A stretch of 64,000 nucleotides of DNA. It comes from AC-32 sp963755635. GTDB lineage: Bacteria; Actinomycetota; Thermoleophilia; Gaiellales; Gaiellaceae. Shown here piece after piece: positions 7,743 to 15,342 of this stretch. The position numbers and the translations under genes are program-made. The stretch covers positions 186,001-250,000 of the forward strand of contig CAVWKS010000019.1 in assembly GCA_963755635.1 (NCBI GenBank). The letters run 5' to 3'. The notes under the pieces are model-generated. The model worked only from the letters and a program-made list of their open reading frames with translations, had not been told where the DNA came from and searched no databases. Positions within the stretch are counted from its first letter, which is position 1, and every line of letters starts with the position of its first letter.

Positions 7743-9634
7743 CAGAGAACGTCCATACCACGCGACAGCGGCCGCTCTGGCGGCGCCTGGTCGGCTTCAA
7801 CCTGCTCACCGCCGTCGTGCTCGGCATCGGCGGCTGGTACCTCGGCTGGTTCATCGGCCACCACATCCACGGGATCAGCGTCGGCTACTTCTCGGACACC
7901 ATGCAGAACGACATCGCGGTGTTCCTGGGCTACATCCTCGGCGTCATCGGCTTTTTGATCGGGCTCGGCTTCGCGCAGTACCCGCTCGCCCGCCTGCGCG
8001 GCTACCCGCCGTCGCTGCGCGAGAAGGAGACCGAGGGCATCGGCCGCTACTTCGGCCTCTGCACCGACCACAAAGTCGTCGGCATGCAGTACCTGTTCGG
8101 CATCGGCGTTTTCTTCTTCATTGCCGGGATGAACGCGATGTTCATCCGCTTCCAGCTTCTGCGGCCCACGCCCGTCTTCAACTCGGGCAACTACCTCACC
8201 CTCGTAGGCATGCACGGCACGATGATGATGGGGATGATGACGAGCGGGATCCTCGGCCCGTTCGCCAACTACTTCGTCCCGATCATGATCGGCGCGCGGC
8301 GGATGGCCTTCCCGCGGATCGAGTCGCTGACGTTCTGGCTACTGATGGCCGCCGGCACGGTCCTCACGACGACCATCTTCTTCGGCGGCTTCCCGACCGG
8401 CTGGACGGGCTACGAGCCGCTGGCCGACCAGGCGAACTACGGGATGGACTGCTACATCATGTTCTTCGCGCTCGTCGGCATCTCGATGTGCCTGCTCGGG
8501 CTGAACATGATCGCGACCGTCGTGACGATGCGCGCCCCTGGGATGACCTGGTCGCGCCTGCCGATCTTCGTCTGGGCCGTCCTCTCCACCGCAACCCTCA
8601 ACCTGCTCGCAGCGCCGGTCCTGATCGCAGCGCTCGCCATGGAGATGCTCGACCGGACCGCCCAGACCACCTTCTACATACCGAGCGCAGGCGGAAGCAA
8701 CTACCTCTACGAGAACCTGTTCTGGTTCTTCGGGCACCCCGAGGTGTACATCCTCGCCCTGCCCGGCTTCGGCATCCTGCTCGAGCTGCTGCCGGTGTTC
8801 TCCAGGAAGCCGCTCTGGGGCTACAGGCTGGCGGTCGCAGGGCTATTCGGTGTCACCCTGCTGAGCTTCCTCGTCTGGCAGCACCACCTGTTCATGAGCG
8901 GGATCAACAGCAACCTGCGCCCCTTCTACATGCTGTCAACGGAGCTGATCTCGATCCCGACCGGGTTCACCTTCCTCTGCGGGCTGATGACGCTCTGGCG
9001 CGGGAACATCCGCTTCACGGTGCCGATGCTGTTCAGCCTCGCGTGGTTCTTCAACTTCGTGATCGGCGGCCTCTCCGGGATCTTCACCTCCGACACGCCG
9101 AGCGACACGACCGAGCACGGAAGCTTCTTCACGATGGCCCACTTCCACTACACGATCATGGGCGGGCTCGTCTTCATGTTCTTCGCGGCCATCTACTACT
9201 GGCTGCCGAAGATGACCGGCCTCGAGCTGAGCGAGCGGCTCGGGAAGGTCCACTTCTGGATCATGTTCATCGCCTTCAACTCGACCTTCGCCCCGCTGTT
9301 CGCGGTCGGCTTCCTCGGCCAGCCGCGGCGCGTCTCGACCTATGCGCCCAGCCTGCAGTTCCTAAACGACTGGGCCTCGGTGTCGGCCTTCGTGCTCGGC
9401 TTCTCGATGCTGATCTTCCTCTACAACCTGATCTCGTCCATGCTCTTCGTCCGCAAGCCGGCGGCGCGGAACCCGTGGGATTCGCTCTCGATCGAATGGC
9501 AGCTGCCCTCGCCGGTTCCCGTCCAGAACTTCGACGTGATCCCGGTCTTCGAAAACGACCCCTACGGGTATGGCGAGCGCGACGGCGACGGCCGGGTCGC
9601 CCGGCCGCTGACCGTCCCGGCGCAAGGGAGCTGA
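7739..9634 (+). CDS. ctaD: Cytochrome c oxidase subunit I (heme-copper oxidase, A type)
   Basis: Subunit I holds the low-spin heme and the heme-CuB centre where oxygen is reduced and protons are pumped. The 631-residue product has an extra N-terminal helical region (about 20-80) before the conserved core. Ligands visible are H159 (GMHGTMMM), H333 and cross-linkable Y337 in GHPEVYIL, H382-H383 in WQHHLF, and H468/H470 in AHFHYTIMGG. The Glu in HPEVY is the D-channel glutamate of A-type enzymes. The reading frame is intact over 1.9 kb. The start overlaps the subunit II stop by four bases. Confidence 0.97.
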   Translation: MTENVHTTRQRPLWRRLVGFNLLTAVVLGIGGWYLGWFIGHHIHGISVGYFSDTMQNDIAVFLGYILGVIGFLIGLGFAQYPLARLRGYPPSLREKETEGIGRYFGLCTDHKVVGMQYLFGIGVFFFIAGMNAMFIRFQLLRPTPVFNSGNYLTLVGMHGTMMMGMMTSGILGPFANYFVPIMIGARRMAFPRIESLTFWLLMAAGTVLTTTIFFGGFPTGWTGYEPLADQANYGMDCYIMFFALVGISMCLLGLNMIATVVTMRAPGMTWSRLPIFVWAVLSTATLNLLAAPVLIAALAMEMLDRTAQTTFYIPSAGGSNYLYENLFWFFGHPEVYILALPGFGILLELLPVFSRKPLWGYRLAVAGLFGVTLLSFLVWQHHLFMSGINSNLRPFYMLSTELISIPTGFTFLCGLMTLWRGNIRFTVPMLFSLAWFFNFVIGGLSGIFTSDTPSDTTEHGSFFTMAHFHYTIMGGLVFMFFAAIYYWLPKMTGLELSERLGKVHFWIMFIAFNSTFAPLFAVGFLGQPRRVSTYAPSLQFLNDWASVSAFVLGFSMLIFLYNLISSMLFVRKPAARNPWDSLSIEWQLPSPVPVQNFDVIPVFENDPYGYGERDGDGRVARPLTVPAQGS

Positions 9635-9635
9635 C

Positions 9636-10322
9636 GTGACCGAGTTCGAGTGGGTCAGGGAAGGCGAGCGTTACGAGATCGTCGAGCAGGAGGAGCCGCG
9701 CATCCTCGCGCGCAACCTCGCGTCGGCGGCTCACCTGTTCGCAAGCGCGATGGCGATGTTCTTCCTCGCGTTCGTGTTCGGGTACTTCTACCTCCGCTCG
9801 CTGAACAACAGCGGGCTCTGGCGGCCAAAGCACGTCGATCCCTCGATGACCCTCGGCACCCTCTGGACGGCCTGCTGGGTGGCCGGCGCCGTGGTGCTCT
9901 GGCTCGGGGCACGCGACCGGCGGGCCGAACGGCGGAGCCAGTGGCGCCAGAAGGGCGCCGTGGCGCTCGGCCTCGGGATCGTCGCGATCGTGCTGCAAGT
10001 GGTCGAGTGGTTCACGATCGGCTTCGGCCCGGCTGACGGCGGCTACGCCAGCATCTACTTCGGCTGGACCGCCTTCATCGTGCTCTTCGGAATCGGCACG
10101 ATCTTCTGGCTGGAGACGACGCTTGCGACCTCGCTGCGCTACCGCAAGATCGAAAGCGGCTCGCCGGAGCCGGGCCACGCTTCCGGCGATCCGTATCGCA
10201 CGGCTCACGACATCGAGGATCCGCTCGCGCTCGTGCCCCCGACGCTCGAGGCGGTCACGTTCTTCTGGTCGTACTTCGCCGTGCTGGTCGTGATCGCCTG
10301 GATCGTCCTCTACCTGGTCTGA
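9636..10322 (+). CDS. ctaE: Cytochrome c oxidase subunit III
   Basis: A 228-residue protein with about five membrane helices, matching the shortened subunit III of actinobacterial oxidases. The helix with HLFASAMAMFFLAFVFGYFY and the later QVVEWFTIGFGP segment fit the family, and the last helix ends at YLV. The GTG at 9636 begins one base after the subunit I stop, which fixes the start through coupling. It stabilises the proton-pumping core rather than carrying redox groups. Confidence 0.88.
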   Translation: MTEFEWVREGERYEIVEQEEPRILARNLASAAHLFASAMAMFFLAFVFGYFYLRSLNNSGLWRPKHVDPSMTLGTLWTACWVAGAVVLWLGARDRRAERRSQWRQKGAVALGLGIVAIVLQVVEWFTIGFGPADGGYASIYFGWTAFIVLFGIGTIFWLETTLATSLRYRKIESGSPEPGHASGDPYRTAHDIEDPLALVPPTLEAVTFFWSYFAVLVVIAWIVLYLV

Positions 10323-10365
10323 GGGCGGACAGCTGCCGAGCCTGACGAGCGCCGCCGCCTGGCCG

Positions 10366-11217
10366 GTGCAGGCGCCGTTCTTCTTCGTGGTCGCCGCGGG
10401 CCTGCTCTACGCGCTCGGCGGCCGCCGGCCGGGGCCGGGCCATCGCGCGGTTGCCGAGCGGCGCTGGCGCTCGGCCGCGTTCTACGGGGGGCTGCTCGCC
10501 ATCGTGATCGCCGTCGATACGCCCCTCGACCCACTTGCCGACCAGCTCTTCTCCGCGCACATGGTCCAGCACCTGCTCCTGCTGGTGGTGGCTCCGCCGC
10601 TGATCGTGCTCTCGGCGCCGTGGCTGCGGCTCTGGCAGCCGCTGCCGCTCGGCTTCCGCCGAACGGTGGCCAAGAGCGTAGCCCGCGGGACCTGGGCCTC
10701 CCCACTGCGGGCGCTTGCCCGGCTGCTCGCGCGGCCGTGGCCCGCGTGGGTGCTCTTTTGCGGTGTGATGGTCGCCTGGCACGTGCCGGCCCTCTATGAC
10801 GCGACGCTCAGGCACGAGAGCATCCACGACCTCGAGCATGCGACCTTCGTCGCCGCCGGCCTGACCTTTTGGCTCCAAGTGATCGAATCGCCACCGGTGC
10901 GCACTCGACTTGCGCTCGGGCTGCGAACGGTCTACCTGACGAGCGCGATGCTGGTCAGCTGGGTCCTAGCGATCGTGATCGCGCTCGCCTCCAGCCCGTT
11001 CTACGCCCCGTACGCGAACCTGGCGCACCGGCCCGGAGGGCTCTCTGCCCTCGCCGACCAGCAGATCGCCGGCGGCGTCATGTGGGTACCGGGGTCCGTG
11101 CCGTTTACGATCGCGATCATCTTGGCCTTCTACCGGTGGCTCGACCCGGCGAACGACCCGTCCGCCCTCGCGCGGCGCAACGGCCACGGCCGGCTGCGCG
11201 CGGCCCGGAACCACTGA
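10366..11217 (+). CDS. ctaG: CtaG/Caa3-type oxidase assembly factor
   Basis: A 283-residue multi-pass membrane protein of the actinobacterial CtaG family, needed for copper insertion or assembly of cytochrome oxidase. Characteristic segments are SAHMVQHLLLLVVAPPLIVL, WHVPALYDATL and HDLEHATFVAAGLTFW, all with membrane-embedded histidines. GTG 10366 is used here. The frame is open upstream through SLTSAAAWP to the coxC stop without a good start codon, so the exact N-terminus is uncertain. It lies 43 bases after subunit III in the same operon. Confidence 0.85.
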   Translation: MQAPFFFVVAAGLLYALGGRRPGPGHRAVAERRWRSAAFYGGLLAIVIAVDTPLDPLADQLFSAHMVQHLLLLVVAPPLIVLSAPWLRLWQPLPLGFRRTVAKSVARGTWASPLRALARLLARPWPAWVLFCGVMVAWHVPALYDATLRHESIHDLEHATFVAAGLTFWLQVIESPPVRTRLALGLRTVYLTSAMLVSWVLAIVIALASSPFYAPYANLAHRPGGLSALADQQIAGGVMWVPGSVPFTIAIILAFYRWLDPANDPSALARRNGHGRLRAARNH

Positions 11218-11237
11218 CCCGACGACAAGGAGAGCGT

Positions 11238-11390
11238 ATGGAACAGGTCCTCATCGCAGACTTCCTCACAGGGGCGATCCTCACCTGGGCGCTGCCGATC
11301 GGCCTGCTGATGATCGTCGGCCTGTACTGGTGGCTCGTCCTGCGCAAGGGCGACCTGGACGACGAGCTCGACCGCGATCCGTCGGGCTAG
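11238..11390 (+). CDS. Small membrane protein at the end of the oxidase operon
   Basis: Fifty residues with one membrane helix (LTWALPIGLLMIVGLYWWLVL) and an acidic tail (KGDLDDELDRDPSG). AAGGAG lies four to five bases before the ATG at 11238. It is 20 bases downstream of ctaG and convergent with the sulfocyanin-like gene, overlapping it by four bases. Size and context suggest a small accessory subunit of the oxidase; this is inference. Confidence 0.7.
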   Translation: MEQVLIADFLTGAILTWALPIGLLMIVGLYWWLVLRKGDLDDELDRDPSG

Positions 11391-11941
11391 GGGCCGGGCC
11401 GCGCGGAGATCGACGGCCGGCCGCCGCGCGTCACGACAAGAACGGCGTACATCCGCGCCTGGGCCTGGCCCGGAACGAGGCTCGTGATCCTGAAGACGCC
11501 GGGATGCGTGGCGGTGAACGAGAACTGCGCCTTCTTCCCCGGCGAGAGGCCGTCAGTCGGTTGGGCCACCGAGGCCCCCGGAAATGCGAGCGTGGCGCTA
11601 GCCGCGCCGGTGACGACAGCGCAGGAGGCCCGGCGGCTGCCACGGTTCTCGCACAACACCGTCACGCGCCAGCCTTGCGGCACGGACGCGATCAGCTCGC
11701 CGCGCCCATAGTCGTCGAAGTTGAAGCCGCCGTTGGACGAGCCGAGCCCGGCGAGCATCGTCAGGCGCACGGTCTTCGCGGAAGGGTCGAAGGCGAGAAA
11801 CCGACGGGGGTCGGGCCGGCCGGGCGCCGTCGTCTGCACGGTCCCGGCCGGAGGTGCGGAGGCTGTGCGGTGCGACGAGCAACCCGTTAAGGCGGCGGTG
11901 GCCACCGCCAGGAACGCCACGGTACGTGCCGAGGGCAGCAT
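11387..11941 (-). CDS. Sulfocyanin-like lipoprotein lacking most copper ligands
   Basis: A 184-residue exported lipoprotein: the signal ends in LTGC with Cys21 as the lipid-modified residue. The rest has the cupredoxin pattern of sulfocyanin-like proteins (FNFDDYGRGELIASVPQGWRV, then ATHPGVFRITSLVPGQAQARM). Where an active protein would have His in the middle strand and Cys and His in the C-terminal loop, this one has Cys or Ser, Ser and Gln; only Met remains. It may be a structural or signalling partner rather than an electron carrier. It faces the oxidase operon and shares its terminator region. Family assignment is moderate; ligand loss is read by eye. Confidence 0.6.
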   Translation of the reverse strand: MLPSARTVAFLAVATAALTGCSSHRTASAPPAGTVQTTAPGRPDPRRFLAFDPSAKTVRLTMLAGLGSSNGGFNFDDYGRGELIASVPQGWRVTVLCENRGSRRASCAVVTGAASATLAFPGASVAQPTDGLSPGKKAQFSFTATHPGVFRITSLVPGQAQARMYAVLVVTRGGRPSISARPGP

Positions 11942-11974
11942 CAGGCCCCGAATGCTAGGCGGATCGCCGCAAAC

Positions 11975-12004
11975 AGCGAGGCCGACTGTTCGGCCGGCCT
12001 CGCT
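11975..12004 (-). terminator. Hairpin terminator after the polyproline propeller gene
   Basis: AGCGAGGCCG (11975-11984) pairs with CGGCCTCGCT (11995-12004) around a 10-nt loop. It lies 24 bases beyond the stop of the minus-strand gene at 12028 and before the next minus-strand gene's promoter region. Confidence 0.65.
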
Positions 12005-12027
12005 GCGAGCTCGCTAAGGGTTCGCTT

Positions 12028-15000
12028 CTACCTGCGTCCGCCCTTGCCGACGGTGACGTTGACCTTGTGGCCGTTGGCGAGCCTGCGGCCTGCCTTCGGG
12101 CTCTGGCGGATGACCTTCCCCTTCAGGCGCTGCGAGGAGGCCTTCCTGGTCACCTTGCCGACCTTGCAGTGGTGCCGCCTGATCGCGGTCTTCGCCTTGG
12201 CCAGCGTCTTGCCGACCACGCTCGGAACCGTGCACGGTGGCTTGAACGGGGGCGGAGGCGGTGGCGGTGGCGGTGGCGGCGGTGGCGGAGGCGGAGGCGG
12301 AGGCGGAGGTGGCGGCGGTGGCGGTGGCGGCGGCGGCGGAGGTGGCGGAGGCGGAGGCGGAGGCGGAGGCGGAGGCGGTGGTGGCGGAGGCGGCGGAGGC
12401 GGGGGCGGCGGAGGCGGTGGGGGTGGCGGCGGTGGCGGCGGCGGCTGTCCACCCGGAAGCGGGTAGACGTATGCGCCGCGGCTCCGCGTCCACGCGGAGA
12501 GCGTCGTCGAGCCGCGGTCGATCTGGAGATCCCAGATCATCGCGTGCGGCAGGCCGTTCTCGAAGCGGAACCACGTCGGCGACGCCGCCGTGATGTCGTC
12601 CGTGTAGTAGACGCCCCAGTCGGTGCCTGCGTAGACCTGGGCCGGGATGTTCGGGTTGACGATCACCGAGTCGACCGGGATGTCCGGCAGGTTGCCCGTC
12701 TTGTCGGCCCAGACGGACGTCCCGCAGTTCGAGGTGCAGGTCACCTGGAAGAGGTGGCCCGGCGTGGTCGGCGTGTTCGCGTTGAAGCCGCCGACGGCCG
12801 CGTAGCCGATCGCGAGGTCACGCGTCGGGGTCGTCGGATCGAGCGCCACCCCGAGGATCGGCCGGTTCGGCAGGACGGCGTTCGCGCCGGTCACGTTGAC
12901 CCAGTTCGCCGTGCCCGCGCCGTTGCCGAGGTTGAAGCCGATCCAGGCGTTGCCGTCGTTCGTGCCGGCCATCGCCTGCGTCGACCACTTCGGCGAGTAC
13001 TTGACCTGGTTGATGTAGGAGCGGTCCTGGAGCGTCCCCTTGGTCAGGTCCTGGCTCTCGCTCTGGTACCAGCTGACGCCGCTGCTGCCGCCGGTCGTCG
13101 TCTCCCAGACACGGTAGGTCCCGTCGACGAGATGGCCGCAGCCGCCCGGGGTTCCGGGTGGGGCGCAGTCGTCGCCGCCGGGGATCCCGCCGTGGAAGAG
13201 ATCGAACGGCTGGACGAACGAGCGCCGGTCGCCGGTCCAGCCACCGGTGACGCCGCCGTAGCCGCTGCCGCTGTTGAGGCAGTTGTTGCCCGAGTTCGCG
13301 ACGCAGCGGGACATGTTGCCGCTGTTGTTCGTGACGAAGTAGCGCGGGTACTGCCCCGCCGTCGTGCCGCTGCCGACCGGGTCGATGCGTGCCACGAAGC
13401 CGTCGCCGCCGGTCACGAGCTGCCACTGGACCGGACCGCTCGGGTACCCGGTGAACCCGGCCACGCTGGGCCCGTTGTCCTGTGCCCCGCCGGCCGCGGA
13501 GGGGTTCGACGCGTAGTAGAAGTAGCCGCTGATGTCGCCCGAGTAGTACTCGATCGTGTTCAGCCCGCCGTCCATGTTGAAGAAGTTGTTCGGGCCGGTG
13601 GCGGTGCTGGCGCTCGTCGTCCCGAACATGCCGCCGTCGCTGCCGACGAGCATGATGTCCGACGAGCCGTTGACGAAGGCGAGCGCGTGCTGGTCGACGT
13701 GGACGCTCTGCCCGCCGCCGTAGCCGCAGGTCAGGTCGGTGAGGCTCGTGCCCGTCCGCGTCGCCCGCCAGACGTCGAACGTGTCGACGAAGATCTTGTC
13801 GGCGTTGTTCGGGTCGACCGCGATCCCCTGGTCGTACCAGTTCTGGTTGTAGTCGCCGCCGCACGCATCGAGATCCAGCGCATGGCCCGACGAGCCGGTC
13901 ATGAAGTTCCAGGAGGTGCCGCCGTTGTTGGTCTGCCACATGCCGAGCTGCGCGCCCGGCGTGCCGGCGATCGTCTGCACCTGGGCGTAGATCACGTTCT
14001 GGTTGGTCGGGGCGATCGCGATGTCGATCCGGCCGAGCTGGTCGCCCGTGGACGTGTTGCCGCCGTAGTCGACGCCGCTGCCGGCGTGCATCGGCGCCCC
14101 GGAGGCATACGTGCCGCCCAGATCGGGCGAGGTGGTCCCGAAGACGAAGCCGTTCGAGTCGCTCGCGATCGAGGAGAAGCTCGGGCAGCCGCTCGCCGGC
14201 AGCGTCGCGGCGTAGAGGCCGTTCGCCCCGTTGCGCCCGAGGTCGTACTGAACCGCGGTGGCGAAGCCGCGTGTGCCGACCGCGGCGATGATCCTCGTCG
14301 TGCTGCCGAGATCGGCCAGCTCGAGGCCGGTCGTGTCCTGCCGGTCGGCCGAGAAGCTGTTCGTCGTGCAGGGGCCGGTCCAGGTGGTGCCCCCGTCATA
14401 GGAGAGGTAAATGCCCTGCTTCGTGCCGGCGACGACGTTGTTGCTGTTGTTCGGGTCGACCCGGACCTTGCCGACCGCGTTGTACTGCGGGTACTGGCCG
14501 GCGGGCTCGGGATAGCCGGGCCCGAAGACGTTCTCGCCGAGCACGGTCCAGTTGGCGCCTCCGTCGGTCGTCTTGAGGATCCCCTGGCTGCCCATCGAGA
14601 ACGAGCCGAAGTTCAGGTCGCCCGTGCCCGCGTAGACCGTGTTGTGATTCTGTGGATCGATCGCCAGGGTGTCGATGTCGATCGCGGAGATGAGCGGGTT
14701 GTCCGTCATGACCGTCCACGTCGTGCTCGTCGAGCAGCAGTTCGTGGTCTTCCAGACACCGCCGCCGACGCTGGCCGCATAGGCCACGATCGAGTTCTGG
14801 ACGGTCGTGGTCGGGTCGACGACGATCGCGTTGATCCGGCCCTCGGTGAAGTGGTAGTTGTAACAACCGCCACAGCCGTCCATCCGCTCCGGGCGCGGGC
14901 CGAGCGAGGTCCACGTGTCGCCGCCAATCGGAGCGCGGGTGGGCATGCGGGCCTCCTGGCGCGCCGCGTTCCGCAGCCAGGCAGGGTCGAAGCGGCCGGT

Positions 15001-15201
15001 CGGATAGGTCAGCCGGTCGTTCCAGTAGGACTCCTGCTTACCGAGCGCCTGCTCGCCCAGCTCCGCGTTCGGAACCGGCGCGTAGCGGTTTGCCGACGCT
15101 TTCGAGCCGACCAGGCCCGAGTGTCTGCTCCCTGCGACCGTCAGCGCGGTGAACAACGCGACGCCGACGAGCGCCAAGACCACGATCCTCATCCGAGACA
15201 T
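12028..15201 (-). CDS. Secreted beta-propeller (BNR/sortilin-like) protein with 66-proline stalk and C-terminal PASTA domain
   Basis: A 1057-residue exported protein. Residues 1-24 are a signal peptide (MSRMRIVVLALVGVALFTAL). The body (about 90-915) contains repeated Asp-box-like elements such as TTDGGANWTVL, YDGGTTWTG and NNGGTSWNFM, typical of BNR/VPS10 or exo-sialidase-type propellers. A cysteine-rich patch (CGGCYNYHF) is near residue 110. It is followed by LPGGQ, then exactly 66 proline codons (12444 down to 12247), then FKPPCTVPSVVGKTLAKAKT and a single PASTA domain that in other proteins binds peptidoglycan. The layout suggests a wall-anchored enzyme or adhesin held away from the cell on a stiff stalk. 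GGAGAGGG precedes the ATG at 15201. The ligand or substrate is unknown. Confidence 0.85.
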   Translation of the reverse strand: MSRMRIVVLALVGVALFTALTVAGSRHSGLVGSKASANRYAPVPNAELGEQALGKQESYWNDRLTYPTGRFDPAWLRNAARQEARMPTRAPIGGDTWTSLGPRPERMDGCGGCYNYHFTEGRINAIVVDPTTTVQNSIVAYAASVGGGVWKTTNCCSTSTTWTVMTDNPLISAIDIDTLAIDPQNHNTVYAGTGDLNFGSFSMGSQGILKTTDGGANWTVLGENVFGPGYPEPAGQYPQYNAVGKVRVDPNNSNNVVAGTKQGIYLSYDGGTTWTGPCTTNSFSADRQDTTGLELADLGSTTRIIAAVGTRGFATAVQYDLGRNGANGLYAATLPASGCPSFSSIASDSNGFVFGTTSPDLGGTYASGAPMHAGSGVDYGGNTSTGDQLGRIDIAIAPTNQNVIYAQVQTIAGTPGAQLGMWQTNNGGTSWNFMTGSSGHALDLDACGGDYNQNWYDQGIAVDPNNADKIFVDTFDVWRATRTGTSLTDLTCGYGGGQSVHVDQHALAFVNGSSDIMLVGSDGGMFGTTSASTATGPNNFFNMDGGLNTIEYYSGDISGYFYYASNPSAAGGAQDNGPSVAGFTGYPSGPVQWQLVTGGDGFVARIDPVGSGTTAGQYPRYFVTNNSGNMSRCVANSGNNCLNSGSGYGGVTGGWTGDRRSFVQPFDLFHGGIPGGDDCAPPGTPGGCGHLVDGTYRVWETTTGGSSGVSWYQSESQDLTKGTLQDRSYINQVKYSPKWSTQAMAGTNDGNAWIGFNLGNGAGTANWVNVTGANAVLPNRPILGVALDPTTPTRDLAIGYAAVGGFNANTPTTPGHLFQVTCTSNCGTSVWADKTGNLPDIPVDSVIVNPNIPAQVYAGTDWGVYYTDDITAASPTWFRFENGLPHAMIWDLQIDRGSTTLSAWTRSRGAYVYPLPGGQPPPPPPPPPPPPPPPPPPPPPPPPPPPPPPPPPPPPPPPPPPPPPPPPPPPPPPPPPPPPPPPPPPFKPPCTVPSVVGKTLAKAKTAIRRHHCKVGKVTRKASSQRLKGKVIRQSPKAGRRLANGHKVNVTVGKGGRR
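12247..12444 (-). repeat. 66-codon polyproline tract
   Basis: Every triplet from 12444 to 12247, read on the minus strand, is CCN. CCG dominates, mixed irregularly with CCT, CCA and a few CCC. The mixed third positions show that the tract is not a recent pure trinucleotide expansion. On the plus strand it reads as glycine codons, which is a shadow. Translation of so many prolines would need elongation factor P. Confidence 0.95.
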
Positions 15202-15286
15202 TCGCCCTCTCCCCGTTTTTGCGCTTGTGAGCGCGACGGCCCACAGGCCGCACCCTCCCCTACCCCGCGTTCATACCACGGTTTTG

Positions 15287-15310
15287 GCCTGAAATCAACG
15301 ATTCAGGCCC
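15287..15310. promoter_or_regulatory. Inverted repeat between two divergent genes
   Basis: GGCCTGAA (15287-15294) and TTCAGGCC (15303-15310) form a perfect inverted repeat with an 8-base spacer. It lies in the 140-bp region shared by the propeller gene (start 15201, minus) and the cyclase gene (start 15343, plus), so it is a candidate operator. Confidence 0.4.
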
Positions 15311-15342
15311 GGGGCGGCCGGTCAAGCTTTAGCCTTGAGCTC

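Noticed and set aside
12247..12444. A CRISPR or minisatellite array
   Set aside because: The repetition is a codon-level polyproline run inside a coding frame, with irregular third bases and no spacers; no CRISPR array was seen anywhere in the window.
12067..15342. A very long plus-strand open frame (continuing into the cyclase gene, 2088 codons in total)
   Set aside because: It is the antisense of the propeller gene; its composition (Arg/Val-rich, poly-Gly region) has no family features, and the real cyclase gene begins at 15343 with a zinc ribbon.
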